This document shows, one piece after another, positions 47,057 through 58,541 of a DNA stretch of 64,000 nucleotides. The DNA is taken from contig NZ_CP064795.1 in assembly GCF_015644725.1 (NCBI RefSeq), positions 3,160,501 through 3,224,500 on the forward strand, in the 5' to 3' direction. Within the stretch, counting starts at the first letter, position 1. Every line of letters begins with the position of its first letter. The stretch is from Salinimonas marina (lineage in GTDB: Bacteria; Pseudomonadota; Gammaproteobacteria; Enterobacterales; Alteromonadaceae). The notes beneath the pieces are model-generated. The model ran no database searches and was not told the origin of the DNA. It worked only from the letters and a program-made list of their open reading frames with translations. A program made the position numbers and the translations under genes.

Positions 47057-47244
47057 GCGTAGGTATTAATGTTGGCGCCTACCGCCGGGTTTGCAGAGGT
47101 GGGTTTTGGTACGTCAGCGGCTGATTCAAGCAGCTGAAGCGTCGCCTGTCCCTCTTGTTTTTGCTGATTTTTCGCCAGCTTAAGAGAGGCCAACTCAAGC
47201 GAGGCACCGGATGTTGCAGAGCCGCTGGCTCCTGATATATCCAT
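47053..47244 (-). CDS. Small hypothetical protein (YjfB-like)
   Basis: 63 residues, MDISGASGSATSGASLELASL and then LAKNQQKQEGQATLQLLESA. The start ATG 47244 has AAAGGAAA seven bases upstream. Proteins of this size beginning MD(I/V)SG and having the Q-rich middle are scattered in proteobacteria and resemble the 'putative motility protein' YjfB group; that link is from memory and tentative. The stop overlaps the end of epmB by four bases. Confidence 0.6.
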   Translation of the reverse strand: MDISGASGSATSGASLELASLKLAKNQQKQEGQATLQLLESAADVPKPTSANPAVGANINTYA

Positions 47245-47356
47245 ACCCGTTTCCTTTGTTGCTTGTAGCAAAGCTAAAAAGCAGGCAAAATTGCCCGCCT
47301 CATCAGGCTATCGGCCTGTACAGACTTAACTTTAGACAATATTTGAAAGGGGCGCC

Positions 47357-47662
47357 ATGCAAGCGGTTCATCAACAACTTCAGGACACCATTCAGACGCT
47401 TTACCGCAAAGCGGTAGATGCAGACAATAAGCTGGATGCTTTGCAGCAGGCTCAACAAGGTAAGTTCGTAGCTATCTTTACCGCCGACAGTGGTTTTCGT
47501 ACCGAATCAAAGCGTTTCACGCCCTATGTGCAGGAAGTGACCGAGGACTGGCAGGCACTTAAAGAACAGGACGAAGAGGCCATGAAAGCGGCCCTGGTGC
47601 CTTTGGTCGAAAAAATTCAGCTTATGCTTAAAACCCTCGATCAGTTTAAGCAAACCGTTTAA
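47357..47662 (+). CDS. Hypothetical protein, 101 residues
   Basis: A soluble, largely helical protein: MQAVHQQLQDTIQTLYRKAVDADNKLDALQQAQQGKF. GTTTAATTTAGACAATATTTGAAAGGGGCGCC precedes it, giving the ribosome site AAAGGGG 4-8 bases before the ATG. The middle (AIFTADSGFRTESKRFTPYVQEV) is predicted strand and loop, then an acidic helix (KEQDEEAMKAALVPLVEK). I recognise no family, though similar short proteins are conserved in alteromonads from memory. Convergent with the frameshifted gene at 47671. Confidence 0.65.
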   Translation: MQAVHQQLQDTIQTLYRKAVDADNKLDALQQAQQGKFVAIFTADSGFRTESKRFTPYVQEVTEDWQALKEQDEEAMKAALVPLVEKIQLMLKTLDQFKQTV

Positions 47663-47670
47663 CCCTGCGC

Positions 47671-48956
47671 CTACAAACGCTGGTACAATGGCATTTGTGC
47701 CAGCCGTTGCCGAATCTGTTCCACTTCGCTTAAATACGCTTCGCTGTCCACCGCTTCATAGCGCTCGATAAACTGTTGCTTGCTCAAGCCTTCGGTCAGC
47801 CCGGTGATAGGGGGCATATACAGATCTTCACTGGCGGCTTTTGCCAGCGCATCCTGGGTCGCCAGCGCGGTGTCTTCATCGCTTAGCAGTATCGCCAGCT
47901 CGACCCCTGCCATATCGGCTGTTAAATCGATAAAGCTATAGCCACTGCCGCCCATGCCCCGGTCCATCAGTTCTTTAAACTCGCCAATGGCAAAGGTGAC
48001 TTCCTGTTCGCTCAACATTTGCAGTGCCGCCGAGATAATAAAATGCCGGGCCAGATCGTTACGCCCCCGTAACAGGGGTGGCGCGGCCGGTTTCAGCGCC
48101 CGCTCTATATCGGGTTGCACATCCCCACAAAATTAGCCATGCGATGATGTCCGATAAACACCGCCAGTGCCAACACCGAGGCTTTGTTGTGAAGCAGGAC
48201 ATTATCCTGATTACTTTGCTCCCGGGCCCGGGCCATGATGAGTTTAAGATATTGATTGAAAGGCTGTGGCTTTTTGGCCAGGGACAGTTCGCGCCCGGCT
48301 ATATAGCGCAAATAATAACCGGTCAGTTCGGTAAGCTCGTCATTATCGTGACTGCCCATATTGCTGCGAATGTAATTAAGCTCTCGCAAAAAGTTGTCCA
48401 TGGGCTTAATAGTGACCGCGATAACATTGGGCTGCATCGCCACCAGCGAAATTTGTTCACGGGCTTTACTGCCAATCTTACTGTCGGTGTACTGATTGAT
48501 GACAAACTCCACCAGCTTCACAGCGTACTGGCCAGGAAGATACAGGCTACCGATCTTGATATACTCCAGGTTCAGGCCGGTGTCTGGCAATAAACGCATA
48601 TCCACATTTAAATACACCGACTGATTCAATACCGGCAATGCCAGGGTGCCTTGAATCTGGCTGGCCTCAGGGGTGATGTCCACATTCCCCTGAATATCAG
48701 GCACCGCCCGCTGTACAAACCCCACGAGGCTGGCAGCCTGTTTTTCGCTGATTTTTATGGTGTGCTGGGTGTGTCGGTCTGAGATGCTGCGTTTAACCTC
48801 GCGGATAAGCTGCTTGACCGTGTCGGCTTCATCAATTTGTTCAGACGCCGTCGACTTGACCAGCGCGGTGGTATCTAACGCCAGTACCACCAGCCCTACC
48901 AACACCACAGCCATCACTGCCACCACCGCACTCAGTTTGCGTAATACAGACAACAC
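47671..48956 (-). pseudogene. Hypothetical membrane-anchored protein, one frameshift
   Basis: 428 residues after restoring one base. One N-terminal hydrophobic helix (LSAVVAVMAVVLVGLVVLAL) leads into a large periplasmic-facing body with DIQGNVDITPEASQIQGTLALPVLN, LPGQYAVKLVEFVI and GHHRMANFVGDVQPDI. The frame is broken at CCCC 48123-48126 (GGGG in the gene); with GGGGG it reads NFVGDVQPDIERAL and continues to LAQMPLYQRL. I do not recognise a named family. Since both halves are clean, the missing base may be a sequencing error. Confidence 0.78.
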
Positions 48957-49062
48957 TTCAACCTACCAGAAATTCAGAAGTCGACATTTTTCGTTATGTC
49001 GCGATTAAATACAATCCTATTTGTAAAATAAGTCGGTCAGCACCGGCTACCAGGCCCACGCC

Positions 49063-49743
49063 TTAGCCTGGCACGCCAGCCTTATCCAGCCACTGGGCTA
49101 ACCGGGTAAACCGGCCACTGGCCAGACTAAAATCGTGATCCTGCGAATGTTCGGTAGGGATCACCGCACAGGCTATTCCGGCACTGCTGGCGGCCTGCAA
49201 GCCGTACATGGTGTCCTCTACCGCTACCGCCTGCCCGGCAGTTACCCCCAGTTTATGCAGCGCCTGCAGATAACACTGTGGGTTGGGTTTACTTTCAGGC
49301 ACATCTTCTGCGGCCACGGTAACCCTAAATACGCCCTGCAATTCGGGGCGCTGCAAGGTTCGCCGTAACGAATGACGCCCGCCGCCGGTCACAATACCTA
49401 ATACCAGCCCGGCCCGCTGGCAACGCAATACCGCGTCAATTGCCCCCGGCATCAGGGGAAAGGGTTGTTGCTGCAGATACTCATCCAGCGCAGCATTTTT
49501 AGCCGCCGTCAGGCTGGCAGCATCGGTATCAGGCTGAAACTCGCGCATAATATCATGAGCATTTTGCAGTTCAGGCATACCGGCCATCACGTCATTGTAA
49601 AAAGTCTGTTCCAGCACTATATCAAACCTGCTGAGCACGTGCTGCCATAGGGTAAAATGAACCTGTTCTGAATCAATCAGGGTGCCGTCGTGATCGAACA
49701 ATACGACCTTAGTATGTTGAGTAAATCCACTGGTGGCGTGCAA
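49063..49743 (-). CDS. HAD family hydrolase (beta-phosphoglucomutase/YieH-like)
   Basis: 226 residues. HAD motifs: nucleophile in LFDHDGTLIDSE; motif II GIVTGGGR; motif III Lys in ESKPNPQCYLQ; motif IV VEDTMYGLQAA. This is the cap type of the phosphoglycolate-phosphatase and beta-phosphoglucomutase subgroup. The presence of a helical cap (FYNDVMAGMPELQN) supports a small-phosphate substrate. Monocistronic. Confidence 0.85.
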   Translation of the reverse strand: MHATSGFTQHTKVVLFDHDGTLIDSEQVHFTLWQHVLSRFDIVLEQTFYNDVMAGMPELQNAHDIMREFQPDTDAASLTAAKNAALDEYLQQQPFPLMPGAIDAVLRCQRAGLVLGIVTGGGRHSLRRTLQRPELQGVFRVTVAAEDVPESKPNPQCYLQALHKLGVTAGQAVAVEDTMYGLQAASSAGIACAVIPTEHSQDHDFSLASGRFTRLAQWLDKAGVPG

Positions 49744-50371
49744 AGCATCTCCTTTTTTAAACCCTTTGATAATGGCATTACGTGGAAAAGCCCGTAATCA
49801 GACTGATTTGTTTTGTCTGTTATCAAAAAAGCCGTGATACAAATGCCGGCTTTCGACGTGTGGATGCTGGTTTTATGCTTCACCACCTGGTTCACCGTGA
49901 CGCCATGGCCAGTGATGACCCACCCGTGCTGGCTCACCCAGACAACCATGACAAACAAGCTGGATATAGAAAAACAGGCACAGACAAAGCAAACACAGCA
50001 AACGCAGAGACAAAGAATACAGTGACAGGAAAAATCAGAACCGACAGCGTTGGGATACTATTACGCCTTCAGGGTGCGCGGCATTGTCTGGTAATGGGCT
50101 GCTGGCCGGGCACGGGTCATAAGATGCTGGAAATCAGGCATAAAATGCCGCGCCCCAGCCACCAAATAACGCGATAAAAACCTGAACCTCTGCCCTAAAC
50201 TGGTTGGGCTTTCAGCCTGGCTGCACACTGGTGTGCAACAAACCATCATACCGCTAATGCTGCGCCCGAACAGTACCCAGCCATTTTGTATCCGGCGTCG
50301 CGCCAGACAGGGGGGTGTGGTATTGCGCGTCGCCCAGGGACCCCAGCAGCCAGGAAAGAACCTATACAGCC
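49744..50371. other. Gene-free interval, low complexity
   Basis: 628 bases between the HAD gene and the phytochrome gene. Short reading frames exist but lack ribosome sites and normal composition. Around 49975-50030 the plus strand is A-rich with repeated ACAGACAAAGCAAACACAG-type sequence. No RNA gene or terminator was recognised. Confidence 0.4.
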
Positions 50372-51856
50372 CTAAGCCATCAGAAATTTGTCTGCTTCGC
50401 GTAATATCACCGCTCTGACCTTTTTGGCCAGCAGCACATTTTCCCGGGTCCATTCACGGCTGGCTTCCCCGCGCGCTTCGGTCCATTTTTCAAACGAAGC
50501 ACGGGGAGACAAGGTGCCGGTTTCGTCCGCTTTTTGCTGGGTTTTATCGGGGTTACCGGCCCACACTGAATACTGCGCTTCGGGCAATCTGAAGGCATAA
50601 CAACGTAATGCGGTGGTTTCAAAGTTTGGCTTTATGGCCAGCACCCCGCGAACGGCCGGATCATTTACCCCGTCCCCGTAGTGTTCGGTAATATTCTGGG
50701 TCTGAAAAATAAAATCGGAAAAGTCATTTTTTATTTCACGGTCCAGCTGATTCAGTGTGTGTTCGTCGACGTCGCGGCCGGCCTGATACCAGGTGCCGCC
50801 TAACAGTAAGGCCGTGGATGAGGCATTAAGCTCGTATAACAAAATGTCGGCCAAAAACTGACAACTGGTGTCTGGATCCTGACCGGATAATACCCGCACC
50901 ATTTCATCCACCCGCTGTTCTATATTGCGCAACAGACTCAGCCGTTTACGCGAGCGATAGGTATTAAACAGCGAACAAAACTGTGAAACCAGCTTCTCTG
51001 CGGTCTGGCGACTGGTGACATCCATCGAAACCGCTTCTGGGTGATGGCAGGCCACGATGCCCCATAACTTACCTGAGATAATCAACGGGATAGAGTACGA
51101 TGCCCCTACCTCCATATTGGTAAGATATTGCAAATGAACCGGCGATACGCTGCGTAAATCCGACCAGGTCAAATCCACGGTGTCCTCGTCGATGCTCATC
51201 ACCTCCACGGCCTCAGCCTCGACATCGGGGATCAGCCGCGAAGGATTCTGAAAATACAATTGCCGGGCAATGGCCGGAATATCTGAGGCCGGAAATTTAA
51301 GGCCCTGATAGAGTTTATCGCCACCAGTGACCGCCTCGGCCACTACTTCCCCCACCCAGTCGCTTTCAAACCGGTACAGCATCAGCCGCTGATAGGGTAA
51401 TACCTCATGCAGGGTGTTCAGCAACTGATTAAAATAGTCAGCTTCCTCCCAGACCTCACTGGCTTCTGGATACAAACGGGCTTCTAAGGCCTGATAGCTC
51501 ATAAACGACTGTGGCGTCCGGGCTTCTTCCAGCTCCACCACCACCGCCCCTTCGCTGCGAATCAACCGGATATGACAAATATGCGGGCCCACCACATAGT
51601 CATAGAAGGTGACCCGCTGACCGGGCGACTGGGGCAGATCGCTGAGCATATCTTCACGCAGCCACTCCAGCTGACCAATGTCCGTGCCCAGCAGCCGCCG
51701 CGCCCCGCCGGCAATAAAATGCTCTATATTGCGACTGGCATGGGTCACCATCAGCGATTCTTCATCCAGCACCATTAAGGCGCCAAATGACTGAATTTTG
51801 CCTGACAAATGTAATTGTTCTTTTTCACAATTGGCCAGCAGCTGGGTAACATCCAT
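50372..51856 (-). CDS. Bacteriophytochrome photosensory core without output domain
   Basis: 494 residues: PAS, GAF and PHY domains in order. The biliverdin-binding cysteine of bacteriophytochromes is at the expected N-terminal place (NCEKEQLHLSGKIQSFGALM). The GAF has FPASDIPAIAR (PASDIP), SPVHLQYLTNM and GIVACHHPEAV with conserved histidines. The PHY tongue has WAGNPDK and SPRASFEKW. The protein ends soon after, at EADKFLMA, with no histidine kinase, GGDEF or other effector. It lies 21 bases after a CheB-CheR-PAS-GGDEF-EAL gene on the same strand, so it probably signals through that protein. No heme oxygenase (bphO) is in the window. Confidence 0.92.
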   Translation of the reverse strand: MDVTQLLANCEKEQLHLSGKIQSFGALMVLDEESLMVTHASRNIEHFIAGGARRLLGTDIGQLEWLREDMLSDLPQSPGQRVTFYDYVVGPHICHIRLIRSEGAVVVELEEARTPQSFMSYQALEARLYPEASEVWEEADYFNQLLNTLHEVLPYQRLMLYRFESDWVGEVVAEAVTGGDKLYQGLKFPASDIPAIARQLYFQNPSRLIPDVEAEAVEVMSIDEDTVDLTWSDLRSVSPVHLQYLTNMEVGASYSIPLIISGKLWGIVACHHPEAVSMDVTSRQTAEKLVSQFCSLFNTYRSRKRLSLLRNIEQRVDEMVRVLSGQDPDTSCQFLADILLYELNASSTALLLGGTWYQAGRDVDEHTLNQLDREIKNDFSDFIFQTQNITEHYGDGVNDPAVRGVLAIKPNFETTALRCYAFRLPEAQYSVWAGNPDKTQQKADETGTLSPRASFEKWTEARGEASREWTRENVLLAKKVRAVILREADKFLMA

Positions 51857-51877
51857 GGGACCTCCGGTCTTATCGGC

Positions 51878-54800
51878 TTATGTTGAGAGTGCGTTGTCGG
51901 GCGCAGACGATAACATCTGGGCGGTTTCTTTGCTGCCCATGGGTTCATACAAATAAAACCCCTGAATGATCTGGCATTGCTCAGCTTTCAGAATTTCCAA
52001 TTGTCGGGCGGTTTCCACCCCTTCGGCAACGACTTCCATATTCAGCGCCTGCGCCATCCTGATAATGGCCAGGGTAATATTATGGGCTTCATCGGACTCG
52101 GTCATCCCCGCCACAAAGCTTTTATCAATTTTCAACTCCTGAATCGGCAGGCGGCGTAACTGGGATAATGACGACTGCCCCACCCCGAAGTCATCCACAC
52201 TTAAGGTAATGCCCATTTCTCTGAGTTTATTGAGCTCTTCAACCAACACATCCATGCGCTCGGCCAGCACACTTTCGGTTATTTCAAATTTTAGCTGGGA
52301 TGGCTTAATTTTGTACTTATTCATCATATGTTCGGCGTGCGTAACAAAACTTTCGTCCTGCAACTGCTTCACCGAAATGTTAATCGCCACTTTGGGGATA
52401 TCGATATGCTGTTTGCGCCATTCATGCATTTCTTTAAAGACCAGCTCCAGCGCATGTAAGCCAATTTCTTCGATAAGCCGGCCGCGCTCGGCGACTTCGA
52501 TAAATTTCTGAGCCGGCGTGCCTTCTAAGTCTTCGCTATTGCATCTGAGCAAGGCTTCTACTCCCACGATAGCACCGGTATTGATATCAACCTGGGGTTG
52601 AAAGGCAATACTGAACAAGCCATCGGCCAGCGCATTACGTAATGCTTTTTCGATTTCCATTTTATGTACCGCATCCTGTTTCATCTCTTCGGTAAAGAAC
52701 TGATACTGGTTGCGTCCTAACTCTTTAGAACGGTACATGGCCGTGTCAGCATTTTTAAGCAGCACAAAGTTGTCATGACCATCATTTGGATACACCGAGA
52801 TACCGATGCTGGCGGAAGCAAACAATGTGTGCTCGTTAATCTCAAAAGGCGCATTAATTACTTTTATAATGCGTTGTGCCACTTCATCAATTTCATTAAC
52901 ACTGGTGGACTGTAAAATTGCCACAAACTCATCGCCGCCCATCCGCGCCAGAATATCGGTATCGCGAATACACTTTTGCAGTCGCCGGGACACCTGCTTC
53001 AGCAGCAAGTCGCCCACATTATGTCCCAGGCTGTCATTGATTTTCTTAAAGTCATCTAAATCAAAAAACAGCACCGCACACATGGACTCCTGACGTTTGG
53101 CGGTGGTGAGCATCATGCCCAGTCGCTCCATCAGCACGCTGCGATTAGGCAGACGGGTCAGCTCGTCATGGGTAGCCAAAAATTCTATTTTGCGCTGAAC
53201 ATTTTTAATCTCGTTCACATCACTATAGGTCACCACAAAATTGGTATGCTGATTATTGTTGTCTTTAACCGCATTAATCGTGACCCACAATTTGATTTCG
53301 TCGCCATCCGCTTTCAGGTACGTAACCTCGCCCTGCCAGTAATCCTGCATATTCAGCGCTTCATCAACCTGCTCAAAAAAGGCCGGCGTATAAATATCGG
53401 CGGTAAACTCACGGGGGTTTTTGCCCATGAGCTTATCGATGCCGTATCCGGTCAGCTCGGTAAAGGAATGATTAGAGGTAATAATTTTTCGCTCTTCATC
53501 GGTCACCAGAATGGCTTCGCCAGTCCGGTCAAACAGTTTGCCGGCAAGCTTTAACTGCTCATTGGCATGGCGTGACCGGGTAATGTCGTTGGCCTGGGTA
53601 CAAATAGATTTAACGGTGCCATCATGGTCAAAGATGGGAAAGCGCACACTTTCAAGCACTACCGTGCCATCATCACGCTCAAACTCATCCACAGTACGTA
53701 CCGGCGACAGCGATCGCATGGTGTCCAGGTCACGTTCACGCAACATTTTGGCAATCTTTTTGTCAAACACATGATTATCCGCTTTGCCGATCACCTCATC
53801 AGAGCTAACCCCGAAAATCTCTTCAAAGCGGGCATTCACAAATTCATACCGCCCGGAACTGTCCTTAAGCGCCACCACCGATAACGAATTATTCATAATG
53901 GATAACAGTTGATCCTGATTTTTCTCTACATCTTCGTGGGCCCGGACCAGCTCGGAATTATCGATGATCACCAAAATGGCACCGGTAGCCTGGTCTTTGG
54001 CATTGAGCAGCGGGGTGATAAACAGATTCAGTGTTTCAGCATCGGTGGGCTTGATGATGATATTCATCTTGCGGGCGGATTTAATGGTGGCCCGCAATTT
54101 ACTTTCAATATCAATAAAGTACTCTGGCAGGTGCAGCTCTTTTACCCGCTTTTTATAAATGCCGGTATTCAGATGGTACTTTCGGCTGGCGGCCTCATTG
54201 GCGCGGTTGAGCTTCAACTCATCATCAAACACAAACAATGGAAAATCGAGGGTGTTGTAGACGCTTTCCAGCTCGCCATTAATGGCTGACAACTCACCCG
54301 ATTTACGCATGCTTTCTTCGTTAACGCTGATCAGTTCTTCGTTGGTGGCCTGCAACTCTTCATTGGTTGCTTCCAGCTCCTCGTTATTCGCCTGCAATTC
54401 TTCATTGGCGGCCTGCACCTCTTCATTCAGGGCCTGCATTTCTTCTGCCGAGGCTGCCATTTCTTCGGTCAGGGTCTGTAGCTGCTCGCGGGCTGCGATC
54501 AGCTCTGCCACATCCGCGTTTTCAGTATCATAGGTCCCATCACCGGTATTGGAAGGCAGCTCTTCTACACGGCGAAAGTTAACAATAAACAGATTATTGT
54601 CCGGGCTTTCCAGCGGAATGACCGCCAGTTTCCAGTGATTCTGGTCATCCTTTGCCACCTGCCGGGGCTGACTGACGACCACCTCACTTTCACGTTTGGC
54701 TTTGTTAAAGGATGAAATCAGTTCCGCGGCAAATTCAGAAACAATTAACTTCGACAGATTTAAATCCGGTGAGCCAGAAGGAAAATTGACAAACGGCTGC

Positions 54801-56407
54801 AAATCGCCCCGGGAATGCAAAATAGTAAATTGCGGGTTGATTAATACTGAGGCCCCAAATTCCCGAATGATGGTCTCGTTAAAAAGCCGTTCATAACCTT
54901 GTCCGGTACTTTCACGCGGCCGGCTGGGCGTGACCACGCCTTTGAGCATTCTGGGCACGGCCGGGCGTTTTGAATTCTGGCACACCTTAAAAATACGGCT
55001 GCGACGATCCACCGCCACAAAATAATCTTCTTTTAGCCCGATGGACTCTGACTTACCTAAAAATAAAATACCGGTATTGAGCAGCGCATAACGAAATAAT
55101 GACAAGACCCGCTGTTGAAGCTCGGTATTGAAATAAATCATGACATTTCGAAACGAAATCATGTCCAGGTGTAAAAAGGGCGGATCCCGGGTGATATCCT
55201 GCCGGGAAAAGGTAATGATATCCCGTAGTTTTTTGGTCGGATAATACGAGTCATCTTCAAACCGGAAGTATTTTTCAACCAGCTCAGAATCCACATCACT
55301 AACGGCGTGGGCCGAATAGCTGCCTTTGCGGGCGACGGCCAATGCATTTTCGTCGATGTCAGTGCCAAACACCTGCAAGGTGAGTTTTTTGTCCTGCTTA
55401 TTCATCTCTTCTAAATACAGAATCGTCAATGAATAGGCTTCTTCACCCGTGGCGCAGCCGGCAACCCATACCCGGACATTTTCACCGTCTTTTTTGGCTT
55501 CAACCACATCGTGAATGTAATTTCGAATCGATTTAAAAGCTTCTTTATCGCGAAAAAAGTTGGTCACTGAAATCAGCAGTTCCCGTGACAAGGCTTTAAC
55601 CTCATCCGAATCATGGTGCAACTGCTGTAGATAATCTTTGAGCTTTTTATTATTGGTAGCAATTAACCGCCGGTTCACTCGGCGTAGCAGGGTCGACTGC
55701 TTGTAAAAGCTGAAGTCGATTTTGGTGGTTTCACGCACGACCTCATACAGCTCGCTCATCATCCGATTTTTTTCTTCTTCGGAATTAGGAAAAAAACTCT
55801 TCATCAGATTACTGCAAAAATTCGCAATTTCATTGCCGATTTCATCAGGAGATAACACCCGATCGGCTTCAACAGCCTGCAATGATGCGGTAGGCATGCC
55901 ATCGTATTTCGCGGTTTCGGGACTTTGCACAATCACATAGCCCCCTGCACTTTTGATTGAGCGCAGACCCCGCGACCCGTCGCTGCCGGTTCCCGATAAC
56001 ACCACGCCCAGACTATGGTCACCCAGCTCATCGGCCAGTGATTCAAACAAAATGTTCGCTGAGGGTTTGGGCGTCACTTCATCGGGGTGTTTGTCCAGCC
56101 GCAAGCGACCACTACGGTAGATAATATGCCGGCCCGGCGGACCCACATAAATAACATTCACCTCAGGCTGGGTATCATCCTCCAGCTCTTTGACCTCGTA
56201 TTTGGTTTCACGGGTGAGGATATCTGCCATCTGACTTTTATGGCTGGGCGACAGATGCTGCGCGATCACCATGCTGGCATTTAATTTTTCTGGTAAGTTT
56301 GACACCAGACTGATGAGTGCTTCAATGCCACCCGCGGATGACCCTACCCCCACAATAAACGGGGTATTTACGGTTTTGTCACCTTGCGATGTTGTGGTGT
56401 TTCCCAT
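51878..56407 (-). CDS. CheB-CheR-PAS-GGDEF-EAL hybrid signalling protein
   Basis: 1509 residues. CheB methylesterase (about 20-195: GSSAGG, QHLSPSH, GTGSDGSRG), CheR methyltransferase (about 215-480: RRVNRRL, WVAGCATGEEAYSL, FRNVMIYF), a long Glu/Asn-rich coiled coil (EEMQALNEEVQAANEELQ), three PAS domains, a GGDEF domain (ARMGGDEFVAIL, with an RDTD I-site just before) and an EAL domain (VEALLRC, DDFGVGQSSL, KIDKSFV, AEGVET). All catalytic sites look intact, so it could make and break cyclic-di-GMP. ATG 56407 has GGA nearby; a GTG at 56431 adds eight residues. It lies 117 bases after parE and 21 before the phytochrome gene. Confidence 0.92.
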   Translation of the reverse strand: MGNTTTSQGDKTVNTPFIVGVGSSAGGIEALISLVSNLPEKLNASMVIAQHLSPSHKSQMADILTRETKYEVKELEDDTQPEVNVIYVGPPGRHIIYRSGRLRLDKHPDEVTPKPSANILFESLADELGDHSLGVVLSGTGSDGSRGLRSIKSAGGYVIVQSPETAKYDGMPTASLQAVEADRVLSPDEIGNEIANFCSNLMKSFFPNSEEEKNRMMSELYEVVRETTKIDFSFYKQSTLLRRVNRRLIATNNKKLKDYLQQLHHDSDEVKALSRELLISVTNFFRDKEAFKSIRNYIHDVVEAKKDGENVRVWVAGCATGEEAYSLTILYLEEMNKQDKKLTLQVFGTDIDENALAVARKGSYSAHAVSDVDSELVEKYFRFEDDSYYPTKKLRDIITFSRQDITRDPPFLHLDMISFRNVMIYFNTELQQRVLSLFRYALLNTGILFLGKSESIGLKEDYFVAVDRRSRIFKVCQNSKRPAVPRMLKGVVTPSRPRESTGQGYERLFNETIIREFGASVLINPQFTILHSRGDLQPFVNFPSGSPDLNLSKLIVSEFAAELISSFNKAKRESEVVVSQPRQVAKDDQNHWKLAVIPLESPDNNLFIVNFRRVEELPSNTGDGTYDTENADVAELIAAREQLQTLTEEMAASAEEMQALNEEVQAANEELQANNEELEATNEELQATNEELISVNEESMRKSGELSAINGELESVYNTLDFPLFVFDDELKLNRANEAASRKYHLNTGIYKKRVKELHLPEYFIDIESKLRATIKSARKMNIIIKPTDAETLNLFITPLLNAKDQATGAILVIIDNSELVRAHEDVEKNQDQLLSIMNNSLSVVALKDSSGRYEFVNARFEEIFGVSSDEVIGKADNHVFDKKIAKMLRERDLDTMRSLSPVRTVDEFERDDGTVVLESVRFPIFDHDGTVKSICTQANDITRSRHANEQLKLAGKLFDRTGEAILVTDEERKIITSNHSFTELTGYGIDKLMGKNPREFTADIYTPAFFEQVDEALNMQDYWQGEVTYLKADGDEIKLWVTINAVKDNNNQHTNFVVTYSDVNEIKNVQRKIEFLATHDELTRLPNRSVLMERLGMMLTTAKRQESMCAVLFFDLDDFKKINDSLGHNVGDLLLKQVSRRLQKCIRDTDILARMGGDEFVAILQSTSVNEIDEVAQRIIKVINAPFEINEHTLFASASIGISVYPNDGHDNFVLLKNADTAMYRSKELGRNQYQFFTEEMKQDAVHKMEIEKALRNALADGLFSIAFQPQVDINTGAIVGVEALLRCNSEDLEGTPAQKFIEVAERGRLIEEIGLHALELVFKEMHEWRKQHIDIPKVAINISVKQLQDESFVTHAEHMMNKYKIKPSQLKFEITESVLAERMDVLVEELNKLREMGITLSVDDFGVGQSSLSQLRRLPIQELKIDKSFVAGMTESDEAHNITLAIIRMAQALNMEVVAEGVETARQLEILKAEQCQIIQGFYLYEPMGSKETAQMLSSAPDNALST

Positions 56408-56523
56408 ACTTAAATTTTTCCGTACTATCACTGCACCCAGCCGAAAAGGACAATTGACAACGAAATCGACCTGGTGTCTCAGTTATTCTATTGCAAGCGG
56501 CAGCTAATATTGGGGTGTGTGAC

Positions 56524-58446
<1,923 letters not shown>

Positions 58447-58541
58447 TTAGCCGGTAATAGTGACAGTATATTTATACAGGTCCCAATTAACGAGATGGTA
58501 ACAGGGGTGTCAAGGCCGGGCAATTTTGTACGACCTTAGTA

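Noticed and set aside
49782..50177. Open frames of 131 and 70 residues in the spacer before the phytochrome gene.
   Set aside because: Low-complexity composition, no ribosome site and no recognisable motif.
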